Below are positions 1-9,918 of a DNA stretch of 64,000 nucleotides, one piece after another (the first letter of the stretch is position 1; each line of letters begins with the position of its first letter). The translations under genes and the position numbers were made by a program. Source of the stretch: Azospirillum oryzae (GTDB lineage: Bacteria; Pseudomonadota; Alphaproteobacteria; Azospirillales; Azospirillaceae); contig NZ_VTTM01000005.1 of the NCBI RefSeq assembly GCF_008364795.1, positions 186,001 through 250,000 of the forward strand. The letters run 5' to 3'. Below the pieces are notes generated by a model. It did not search any database. It was given only the letters and a program-made list of their open reading frames with translations, and was not told where the DNA came from.

Positions 1-1084
1 CCGGCACAACCCGGTCGAGAAGCTGCCCGACGGTGATCCGTTCGGCCCCGCCGCCCAGGCTGATCGGTTCCAGGCCCACCGGTTCCAGGCCGACCAGCTC
101 GCGGAAATTGGCCGAGACCTCCAGCAGGTCTTCGGGCAGATGGACGGTGTAGGCCAGCTTGGCGACCCGTTGCGCCTGGGCCAGCCGGGCTTCGCTGAGA
201 CGCAGCGGCTCCTGCCGCTTCAACCGTTGCAGCACGCGCTGGAACAGGAACAGCAGGGCCAGCAGGGCCAACGCAAAGCCGCCGGCATAGGGAGCCGTCT
301 CGCGGACGAGGGTGCGGCCGGGCTGCTGCGGCGTCCAGGTCAGCACGCCGAACCACTGCCCGGCGATGCTCTCCAACGGCAGGCTGACGATGTCCGCCGG
401 TGCCGGCCCGCCGGCGTCGGCCACGCGCAGATCGGCGATCCGACGCGAACTTGCCAGCTTCGCCAGCTCCGAGTCGAGCCGGGTCATGAAGACCTGGACC
501 GGCCGGTCGGGGTCCGGCGGCAGGGGATCGTGCCCGTTTTCGTACTCGATCACCCGCGCGCCGAAAACGAAGGGGATTTGCGCGATACGGACGATGCCGT
601 TGACCGGCTTTCCGGCGGCGCGCGCCGCCGCCAGCACCGGCCGCAGATCGGCGGCCTCGCTGGTCGCCGCGTCCAGGTCGTCGCGCAGGGCACCGTCCTT
701 CGACGCATAGATCAGCCCGTCTCGGCCGTTCCAGGCATAGGAGCGGTCGAGACCCCACAGCCGCTCCGCATAGGGGCCGACATTGGCGTTGGCCCAGACG
801 GGGTCGTAGCCCACGACCAGATGGTCGACGGCATCGTTCCACAGGCTGTATTCCTCGGCCTTCTTTCCCATCGCGGCGCCGAGGTCCGCAACCGCGTCGG
901 CGATCTCGTCCTTTGTCCGCTCCGCCGTGGCCGTATCGATCCGCCGGGCCGTCTCCAGCGCCATGAACAGCACGAACGCGATGGTCAACACAACCATAAC
1001 GGCAAAAAGCAGGCCGGCCATGTTAAGACGACGAGCATCGCCCGTGGCGTGATCGAAGTTTCCCGAGGTGGATGCAGAGATCAT
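1..1084 (-). CDS. CHASE4-PAS membrane sensor protein, C-terminus outside window
   Basis: Reading the reverse strand from an ATG at 1084 gives an open frame of 361 codons that runs off the left edge. The visible part has a first membrane helix (residues about 24-43, AGLLFAVMVVLTIAFVLF), then an extracytoplasmic region with the CHASE4-type motif EEYSLWNDAVDHLV. A second membrane helix follows (FALALLALLFLF, at about 245-285 in the window). The next stretch, SEARLAQAQRVAKLAYTVHL, looks like the start of a PAS domain. CHASE4 proteins are inner-membrane receptors that usually end in a GGDEF/EAL or histidine kinase module; the output domain here is not visible. No strong ribosome site precedes the ATG, and an internal ATG at 1021 is an alternative start. 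The call rests on motif appearance only. Confidence 0.65.
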   Translation of the reverse strand, partial: MISASTSGNFDHATGDARRLNMAGLLFAVMVVLTIAFVLFMALETARRIDTATAERTKDEIADAVADLGAAMGKKAEEYSLWNDAVDHLVVGYDPVWANANVGPYAERLWGLDRSYAWNGRDGLIYASKDGALRDDLDAATSEAADLRPVLAAARAAGKPVNGIVRIAQIPFVFGARVIEYENGHDPLPPDPDRPVQVFMTRLDSELAKLASSRRIADLRVADAGGPAPADIVSLPLESIAGQWFGVLTWTPQQPGRTLVRETAPYAGGFALALLALLFLFQRVLQRLKRQEPLRLSEARLAQAQRVAKLAYTVHLPEDLLEVSANFRELVGLEPVGLEPISLGGGAERITVGQLLDRVVP

Positions 1085-1592
1085 CGCGGCGGCTACCAAC
1101 TTCCGGACAGTGCAATTATTCTATCCCGACCTCCGTTAATTTTCCGCTTATGAGAACAGTTCGCAATGCAAGCGCACCAATCTTTCGTTCTTGCCCAGCT
1201 GCCCATGGCCGGCATCCCGCCAGTCTTTCGGCGAGTTGCGTCGATACAGACAAACCGCAATTGAAAATGCGACCCGGCGGAGATCAGCCGACGGAGAAGG
1301 GGCGACCGAAAGCTTACAGCTACGGGCGGCGGCCTTCGTTCGATTCTGAAAAATCTGCAGCCAGGATGACGTGAATGGCTGATCGCGGACGGGATTGAAA
1401 GATCTGGTCGCGGAGTTGCAATCACATGCCGCCGGAGCCAAGAACGCGCGTCAATTCAAACATGAATATAACGGTACATTCGCAGCATTCTGTTTCATCT
1501 TGCTTTCTCGTGATTACGCCGCCTTATTGATACAGTGAAACATGGGCCTCCAATAGGCCTCTCTAATGTAAATAACTGTATTGGGAGTGGGT
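1085..1592. other. intergenic region upstream of the NHLP-like gene
   Basis: No convincing coding frame lies here; the open frames have no recognisable content. Just before the small gene at 1593 there is a short inverted repeat, GGCCT-ccaat-AGGCC (1545-1559), in a locally AT-richer stretch that may hold the promoter. The divergent promoter of the CHASE4 sensor must also lie in this gap. Confidence 0.4.
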
Positions 1593-1931
1593 ATGAGCAA
1601 TTTCAATCTGGTCGAGACGTACGGTGCCGACGCGGTTGGCGCGGCATTGCTGAAGCTGGAGCAGGACCCGGCATTTCGTACTGAAGCCAAAGCAGATCTG
1701 AACGCCGCTGTGCTGAAGCATTTCGGCGTCGCCCTGCCGGTGCCCATGCGGCTGATCGAAAACGACCAAGGCTTCCGGGCAGAGGTCGCAGACGCCGGAG
1801 ATGGTCGCGAGCTGTCCGACCACGAGCTTGATCTGGTCGCAGGCGGCGGTGGCAACAGCACGGGATCTGGCAAGGACCAGGGCGTCATGGATTTTAGCAA
1901 GTCCCGCGCATCCAGGGGGCGCATCGGGTAA
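1593..1931 (+). CDS. putative NHLP-type (nitrile hydratase alpha-like) RiPP precursor peptide
   Basis: The product is 112 residues. The ATG at 1593 is preceded by GGGAGTGGG, a better site than the upstream TTG at 1581. Residues about 27-88 follow the nitrile-hydratase-like leader pattern: DPAFRTEAKADLNAAVLKHF, then GVALPVPM, then ELSDHELDLVAGGG, which ends in a double-glycine type cleavage site. The tail of about 27 residues after the glycines is rich in Gly, Ser, Lys and Arg and would be the core; it has no Cys, so azole or lanthionine chemistry from Cys is unlikely. In known families such leaders are recognised by modifying enzymes and then cut by C39 peptidase transporters. None of these genes is adjacent, so it is an orphan precursor. 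Alternatively it is a small protein that kept the leader fold for another role. Confidence 0.6.
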   Translation: MSNFNLVETYGADAVGAALLKLEQDPAFRTEAKADLNAAVLKHFGVALPVPMRLIENDQGFRAEVADAGDGRELSDHELDLVAGGGGNSTGSGKDQGVMDFSKSRASRGRIG

Positions 1932-2091
1932 AGGCGCAGGCTCGCCAACGAGGGGGCATCCGGATACCAGCCGGGCGAAGAAAACTCGGCCGGTGTCCAA
2001 CGGGTGCAGTTCGGCGAATGGGAACGGTGGCCGGACCGGGCGGGCGATTTCGCCATCTCCCAACGTCAATGAGCCTATGCGCCGGAACTAA

Positions 2092-2607
2092 GGTCCGGCG
2101 CTCCACACCGGCCAGAGGTCATCGGACCTCATCAAGATACGGTGGGATGATTATGACGACTCCGCGATCCAGGTTACCCAGGAAAGGACCGGTACCCGGC
2201 TGTGGGTACCGTGTCACGAGGACCTAAAGGTCGAGTTGACGGAGTGGAAGAGAAACGCTACCTCCGTAACAATACTGGTCAACCCCGCTTCCGGAGAGCC
2301 CTGGAACAGAATAGGATTGTCCAACGCCGTACATTTGGCCATCAAAGCTCATCCGGAGCTGGAGGGTTACGTTTTCCATGGCTTGCGGAAAGCCTCTGCC
2401 TCGCTGCTGGCACCGGTCGGCCGTTCGGCTCTGGAGACCGCAGCCATCACCATGCACATGACATTGAAAAACCTCGAAATTTTCACACGTCAGGCGAACC
2501 GGCGACAAAGGGCGAACGCCGCCATCGGAACCGGGGAAACCACCGACGGAAAACGCAGGAAAATTGGGCAGGCAACCCGTTGGAAACATTCGTTTATTGC
2601 AGATTGA
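2092..2607 (+). pseudogene. tyrosine recombinase (phage integrase) C-terminal remnant
   Basis: Translation in one frame from just after a TAA at 2089-2091 gives the catalytic half of a tyrosine recombinase. It contains LHTGQRSSDLIKIRWDD (the first catalytic Arg region), QERTGTRLWVP, and VFHGLRKASASLLA (the HxxR motif). The last motif reads ITMHMTLKNLEIFTRQA where active relatives have a GH pair and a Tyr nucleophile (EHYTR type). The His is kept, but the Gly is Met and the nucleophile position is Phe. The N-terminal core-binding half is missing and the C-terminal tail after 2560 has drifted. It is therefore an inactive relic, probably of a lost phage or genomic island. Confidence 0.75.
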
Positions 2608-2797
2608 AACAAAAGTTGACTTGGGCTTCCCCGGCGTGCTGTGGCACACCACTCTCGGAATTGCCGATGGTGTGGCGCCCGCTCCGGAAGAAGCGTCGTC
2701 CAATCCGGCAGTGATGTCTTAACCTTTCCCGGCTCAAGTACGACGCCTTTTGCGACCGGCTTTCCCTCCACATCAAGGCTCGACCAGGAACACCACC

Positions 2798-4150
2798 ATG
2801 GCCCATCGTCCGCTCGCCTGCGTGATCCTCGCCGCCGGCAAGGGCACGCGCATGAAATCCGATCTGCCCAAGGTGCTGCACCGGGTGGCCGGCCGACCGA
2901 TGGTCGGGCATGTGCTGGCCGCGGTGAAGACGCTCGACCCCGACCATGTCGTGGTCGTGGTCGGCCCCGGCATGGACAGCGTGGCCGCCGCCGTTGCCCC
3001 CTACCCCACTGCGGTTCAGCATGAGCAGCGCGGCACCGCCGACGCCGTGCGCGCGGCCTTCGGCCTGCTGGAGGGCTTCACCGGCGATGTCATCGTGCTG
3101 TACGGCGACACGCCGCTGGTCACGCCGGACACGCTGCGCGCGCTGGTCCAGGCGCGCCGGCAGGCGAGCGATCCCGCGGTGGTGGTGCTGGGCATGCGGC
3201 CCGACGATCCCGGCGCCTATGGCCGGCTGATCCTGAACGCCCGCGGCGGGCTGGAGAAGATCGTCGAGTATCTCGACGCCAGCGAGGAGGAGCGTGCGGT
3301 CACCCTGTGCAACGCCGGCCTGATGGCGTTCGACGGCGCCCGCATGTTCGACCTGATCGGCAGCGTCGGCAACGACAACGCCAAGTCCGAATATTACCTG
3401 ACCGACGTGGTCCAGATCGCGCGCCGTGCCGGCATGGCCTGCGCCGTGGTGGAGGCTGCCCCGGCCGAGGTGGTCGGCGTCAACTCCCGCGCCGAACTGG
3501 CGGAGGTGGAAAAGCTGCTGCAGCGCCGCCTGCGCAAGGCTGCGATGGACAATGGCGCCACGCTGATCGACCCCGACAGCACCTTCCTCAGCGTCGACAC
3601 CAGGCTGGGCCGCGACGTGGTGGTCGGTCCCGGCTGCTTCTTCGGGGCCGGCGTCACGGTGGGCGACCGGGTGGAGATCAAGCCCTACTGCCATCTGGAA
3701 GGCGTGCGCATCGACAGCGGCGCCGTCATCGGCCCCTACGCCCGCCTGCGTCCGGGTGCGGAGATCGGTCCGGACGTCCACATCGGCAACTTCGTCGAGG
3801 TGAAGAACGCAGTGATCGAGGCCGGGGCCAAGGCCAACCACCTGACCTACATCGGCGACGCCCGCGTCGGGGCCAAGGCCAACATCGGCGCCGGCACCAT
3901 CACCTGCAATTATGATGGTTTCACCAAGAGCCGGACGGATATCGGCGCCGGAGCCTTCATCGGCTCCAACAGCGCGCTGGTCGCCCCGGTCGTCATCGGC
4001 GACGGCGCCATCGTCGGCGCCGGCAGCGTGGTGACGATGACGGTGGAGGCCGACGCCCTCGCCGTCGCCCGTGGCAGCCAGAAGCTGTACGCCGGCTGGG
4101 CAAAGCGCTTCCGCGAACGGAAGCAAAACGAGAAAGCGAAAAAGGCGTAA
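2798..4150 (+). CDS. glmU: bifunctional GlmU: GlcNAc-1-phosphate uridylyltransferase / glucosamine-1-phosphate acetyltransferase
   Basis: The protein of 450 residues matches the usual GlmU length. It catalyses the last two steps to UDP-GlcNAc in the cytoplasm, supplying peptidoglycan and lipopolysaccharide. The N-terminal nucleotidyltransferase domain has the signature LAAGKGTRMKS (about residues 11-21) and the uridine-site sequence EQRGTADAV. The C-terminal half is a left-handed beta-helix of hexapeptide repeats, with NFVEVKNA and LTYIGDARVGAKANIGAGTI typical of the acetyltransferase. The ATG at 2798 has AGGAA seven bases upstream; a longer frame from 2750 lacks support. It lies 52 bp before glmS in the same direction, the usual pairing for this pathway. 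Confidence 0.97.
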   Translation: MAHRPLACVILAAGKGTRMKSDLPKVLHRVAGRPMVGHVLAAVKTLDPDHVVVVVGPGMDSVAAAVAPYPTAVQHEQRGTADAVRAAFGLLEGFTGDVIVLYGDTPLVTPDTLRALVQARRQASDPAVVVLGMRPDDPGAYGRLILNARGGLEKIVEYLDASEEERAVTLCNAGLMAFDGARMFDLIGSVGNDNAKSEYYLTDVVQIARRAGMACAVVEAAPAEVVGVNSRAELAEVEKLLQRRLRKAAMDNGATLIDPDSTFLSVDTRLGRDVVVGPGCFFGAGVTVGDRVEIKPYCHLEGVRIDSGAVIGPYARLRPGAEIGPDVHIGNFVEVKNAVIEAGAKANHLTYIGDARVGAKANIGAGTITCNYDGFTKSRTDIGAGAFIGSNSALVAPVVIGDGAIVGAGSVVTMTVEADALAVARGSQKLYAGWAKRFRERKQNEKAKKA

Positions 4151-4202
4151 GGTCGGTTCGGGTCTTCTCTCCGGTCGGCATCCATTCAGGAGCATCAGGT
4201 CC

Positions 4203-6029
<1,827 letters not shown>

Positions 6030-6044
6030 AGGGAACGCGTGTCT

Positions 6045-9000
6045 TCAGTAGAGTGCGCCCCCCGGATGTGCAGGCGGAGAACCGGGGGGAGCCGACCACA
6101 GGCTTGAGCGGATCGACGCCTCGTCCACGACGGCGAGGCTTCTGGCCAGCACGTCGAAATAGCGGCGCCTCTTCCACTGGTCACGGTCGCCGATCACGAT
6201 GATGCGGTCGCGGGCGCGGGTCAGGGCGACGTTCAGCAGGTTCGGCGCCAATGCCGCCCAGTCCATGCCGCCCGGCCGGGCCGGATCGCCACCCAGCACC
6301 AGAAGCACCAGTTCCGCCTCCTTTCCCTGAAAGGTGTGAACGGTGCCGACGGACTCCTTGATCCAGTCGGGATCCAGCTTGTCCCGCTCCAGCTTTTGCC
6401 GCAGCCCCTTTGCCACCTTGCGGAAGGGCGTTATCACGTACAGGCCGGGCCGGCGGCCTTTGTGCCTGCTCCCCTGCCACGCGACGGCGATCAGCGCGCA
6501 GGCGAGGTCGCGCTGGGCGGGGATCAGATGCCCTTCCGCGCCTTCCGCCGGAATGTCGATCCAGCAGCTTTCCCCGAACAGACCGCCCGGATCGACGGCG
6601 CCGCCGCGCCCCTGCACCATCAGCCCGTCATAGGCGATGCGGTTCGCCCCCGTGAACATCGGGTCCAGACAACGGCGATGCACGCGCAGCGGACTGCCCA
6701 CCCACAGCGGATCGCCGTCCTCCTGCGGCAAGGCGGTGCCCAGCGGATTGGCGCGGTCGGCCAGCACCTGGGCCGAGGTCCGGACCGGATGCCAGCGGTC
6801 GGCCAGCGCACAGCGGCGCCGGATCGCCTCGACCGCCTGCATCGGCAATGTGACCACCGGCTCCAATTGCAGAGGATCGCCGATGATCACCGCGCGCCGC
6901 GCGCGCCAAACCGCCCCGGCCGCGGCCTGAGGCGTCGCCTGTCCTGCCTCGTCCACGAACAGCCAGCCGATGCTTTCCCGACCCATGCCGTCGAACAGCC
7001 GGTCGAAGGAGGCGAAGGTGGTGGACACCAGCGGCACCGCCAGACCGAAGGTCGCCCACAAGGACGCCGGACCACCGTCAATGGCATCCCCGGCGGTCTT
7101 GCCGGTCAGCAGATCCATGAATCGGTTGAGGTTGGTCCACACCTTCTTCGACGCCCCGGCCAGGAAAGCGCGGTGCAGATCGAGCGCCCGCAGGAAACAG
7201 GCGACGCGCAAGTCATGCAGTTCGGCATCCAGCCAGGGCGAGGTCTTCTGCCGTTCCTCCTCCGGCAGAGCCCGCCATGCCGCGTCGATCCGGGTGCCGG
7301 CGAAACCACCGTCCAGCGCGGCAAGCCGGGCGTCCCACGCCGAACAGGCGATCCTTTGCTCCTCGCACCGGGCGCGGGAGGCCGCAAGCTGCCGGCGCAC
7401 CTCCTCCACCTCCGCCATTCGGCGACGGGCCTCCTCCGTCGCTGCCCGTACGGCAGCGGCGGCGGCGGACGCCAGCGCGTTCAGCAGGTCGCCGGCACCC
7501 TGCCGATTACCGGCTTCCTGCAACAGGGCCGCTTCGGCCAACCGGTCGTCCGACCGCAGCAGTTCGGACAGGGTCCGCCGCACCTCGTCCCGGTCCGCCA
7601 GCGCCCGTTCGCGCTCGGCCGGAGCGGTTACCCGGTCCCGCCTCAGCGCCTCGAGCGCGGCGAGCGTCTTCGTCCGGCGAAGATCGGCCTCGACCCGTTC
7701 GCGCCGAAGCCGGGTGACGGCGTCGCCCGCTTCGCGCCGCCGCACCTGCCACTCCCGCTGCTGTTTCGTGCCGAACAGCTTGCCGAGGAAGGACGGCCGT
7801 TCGCGGTCCAGACGGTCGTAAGCCTCGCGCTCCACGAGAAGATGGGCGTCGCAGGCAGCCACCGCCGTCTCCGCCTCGGCAAGGTCGGCCGCCAGGGATT
7901 CTTCGCTCCGGCCGGACGCCTCGATCAGGTCGTCCAGGCGGCTCACCGCCTCCCGGCATGTCTGTTCGCGCGCCATTGCGTCGCGGCAGCGGTCGAGACA
8001 CTCCACCCACGCGGACGCCTTCGCCACCTCCTCCCGCGCCGATGCCGTGTCGATCGTGGATTGCCGTTCCGCAGCCTCGCCCTGCCGCACCCCGTCCGCT
8101 GCCGCCGCCAGCGCCGAATGGGCCGCGTCACGCCCGGTCAGGGCATCGGACAGCGCCGCCAGGGAATCGCGCCGGGCCTCGAACAGCGCGATGGCGTGGC
8201 GGAAGGCGTCGCGCGCCTCGGTCCAGGACGGCGCGCCGTCTTCATAGGAGGTCTTGAACAGGGTGGGCGGGACCTTCACCCGGTCGAAACGGCCGAACCA
8301 GAAGCGGTTGGCGAAGGTTGACCGCTTCTCCTTGTTGCCCAGCACCGCCGCCATCATGCCCCAGCAGAGGCCGGACCTGCCTGGATTGTCCTCCGGCGCG
8401 AACAGGGTATCGGCAGCCGCGCGGAAATGATCGGCCTGATCCAGCCAGCGCGGATCGATGGCCTTCAGCGCCGGAATCTCGCGGGTGACGTTCTCCACCG
8501 CGCTGTTGTTGGACGAGGCGACGACCATTTCGAAGCCGCGAAGCCGCTCGTCGATCTCCCAGACATGAAAGTCGCTGTGCCGGACGGCGCGTTTGTCGCC
8601 GAAGGCGTCGTTGGGGTGGCCGAATTGGGCCAGCGCCCGCGCGCGTTCGACGAACACCCCGACGATCAGGTCGCGCAGAAGGGTCGTCTTGCCGGTTCCC
8701 GGCGGGCCGTTGACCGAAAACACGCCGCGCCCATCGCTCAGCCTGGTCAGGGCGGCGTTCACCGCCATCTGCTGCGCCATCACCAGCGGATGGCCGCCCG
8801 GTGCCGGCCAACAGCCCGGCGGCAGGTTGGACGGGTGCAGCATCCGTTCGGCGAAACCGGGGTCGCGCACCACGTCGGTGCGTCCGCCGTCATGGCCGAA
8901 CAGGTAGCCGGCCAAGCCCGGGCCATGGTCGCCACGCCCAATGGCGGCGGACACACGCCCCAGATCACGCAGGAAAAAGCTGTTCAGCAGATCGGGTTCG

Positions 9001-9668
9001 ATCTCCCCGAACCGCCCATCCTTGCGGCGCCTCAACTCCACGCCCTTGAAGCGGGCGCGCGCGGTCAAGCCGGCCCGCGGTGCCCAGCCGGTTTCCCTGG
9101 TGACGATGGCGGCGATCGCGTCGCAATCGGCCAGCGTCAGCGCCGGTGCATCGCCCGATGCACAGGCCCCCTCCCCCTCCGGCACCAGGATTTCACGTTC
9201 GGCGAGGTAGTCGGTGATGCGCGTCGCCACCCGTTCCTCGACCGCACCGAAATCGCCAAAGCGCAACTCCCCCTTGGCTGCGGCGATCTCGTTCATCGCC
9301 CACGGCACCGCCGACACGGCCGGCACGCCGAAGGGATGGCCGTCGGCGGTGACGCACAGGCAGACCAGCGACGCCTCGCCACCGCGCGGACGCTCCTCGT
9401 CATCGTCCACGCCCAGCCGTTCACGCAGTTCCTCGACCACCTTCTCCATCTCGAACAGGCCGATATGGACCTGGAAGCGCCATCGCCGGTCGCGTGTTTC
9501 GGCATAGGTGGCGCGCATCCGTTCATGCCAGGGCAGCGTCGTCTCGTCCGCCGCCGTCCAGGCGTGATCCCTGCGGTCGTTCTTCGGCGGAGCCGCCGGA
9601 GACAACGCTTCGATGGCCTGCCAGTAATCGAGGATCGTCAGCGCGGTGTTCGTACGGTCGGGCGTCAT
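6045..9668 (-). CDS. large SF1 (Upf1/DNA2-like) helicase with coiled-coil insert
   Basis: The product is 1207 residues. The first 300 residues match no family I know. Then come the Q-motif-like MAQQMAVNAAL, Walker A GPPGTGKTTLL (about 321-331), a long charged Ala/Arg/Glu-rich coiled coil (about 505-760), the Walker B box LFVDEAGQATPQAA, and motifs V and VI (TVHTFQGKEAELVLLVLGG and LLNVALTRARDRIIVIGD). This order is typical of SF1B helicases acting on RNA or DNA, where the coiled coil interrupts the first RecA-like lobe. No nuclease domain is visible. Nothing around it suggests a partner; it faces away from the acyl-CoA ligase and converges on glmS. No Shine-Dalgarno is recognisable before the ATG. 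A role in nucleic-acid quality control or phage defence is possible but unproven. Confidence 0.85.
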   Translation of the reverse strand: MTPDRTNTALTILDYWQAIEALSPAAPPKNDRRDHAWTAADETTLPWHERMRATYAETRDRRWRFQVHIGLFEMEKVVEELRERLGVDDDEERPRGGEASLVCLCVTADGHPFGVPAVSAVPWAMNEIAAAKGELRFGDFGAVEERVATRITDYLAEREILVPEGEGACASGDAPALTLADCDAIAAIVTRETGWAPRAGLTARARFKGVELRRRKDGRFGEIEPDLLNSFFLRDLGRVSAAIGRGDHGPGLAGYLFGHDGGRTDVVRDPGFAERMLHPSNLPPGCWPAPGGHPLVMAQQMAVNAALTRLSDGRGVFSVNGPPGTGKTTLLRDLIVGVFVERARALAQFGHPNDAFGDKRAVRHSDFHVWEIDERLRGFEMVVASSNNSAVENVTREIPALKAIDPRWLDQADHFRAAADTLFAPEDNPGRSGLCWGMMAAVLGNKEKRSTFANRFWFGRFDRVKVPPTLFKTSYEDGAPSWTEARDAFRHAIALFEARRDSLAALSDALTGRDAAHSALAAAADGVRQGEAAERQSTIDTASAREEVAKASAWVECLDRCRDAMAREQTCREAVSRLDDLIEASGRSEESLAADLAEAETAVAACDAHLLVEREAYDRLDRERPSFLGKLFGTKQQREWQVRRREAGDAVTRLRRERVEADLRRTKTLAALEALRRDRVTAPAERERALADRDEVRRTLSELLRSDDRLAEAALLQEAGNRQGAGDLLNALASAAAAAVRAATEEARRRMAEVEEVRRQLAASRARCEEQRIACSAWDARLAALDGGFAGTRIDAAWRALPEEERQKTSPWLDAELHDLRVACFLRALDLHRAFLAGASKKVWTNLNRFMDLLTGKTAGDAIDGGPASLWATFGLAVPLVSTTFASFDRLFDGMGRESIGWLFVDEAGQATPQAAAGAVWRARRAVIIGDPLQLEPVVTLPMQAVEAIRRRCALADRWHPVRTSAQVLADRANPLGTALPQEDGDPLWVGSPLRVHRRCLDPMFTGANRIAYDGLMVQGRGGAVDPGGLFGESCWIDIPAEGAEGHLIPAQRDLACALIAVAWQGSRHKGRRPGLYVITPFRKVAKGLRQKLERDKLDPDWIKESVGTVHTFQGKEAELVLLVLGGDPARPGGMDWAALAPNLLNVALTRARDRIIVIGDRDQWKRRRYFDVLARSLAVVDEASIRSSLWSAPPGSPPAHPGGALY

Positions 9669-9918
9669 CGGCGGGAGGATTGTCGCAGAAAATCAATCTA
9701 TAGCAGGCGGCGGGGAATCAATACCATCGTTTCCGGGCAAAGGACGGGGATACACCGCCGCGTTCTGATAGATCGCAAACGCCCGCTCCCCTGCCGGCGC
9801 GCGATTGGATGACGACCTGCATGGCGAGCTGGCCGGCGTCCTCGGTGTCTGCGAGGACGCCGCCCGGTAAGGTCGGGATGCACATCGCCGACCTCTGCGT
9901 TCCTTGGTCCATGCCGGT

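Noticed and set aside
140-1153. Plus-strand 337-residue frame
   Set aside because: It mirrors the minus-strand CHASE4-PAS sensor; its composition is Arg/Gly-rich and it has no motifs.
9669-9918. A possible 64-residue minus-strand gene (9718-9912)
   Set aside because: It has no recognisable motif or coupling. The gap more likely holds the helicase promoter.
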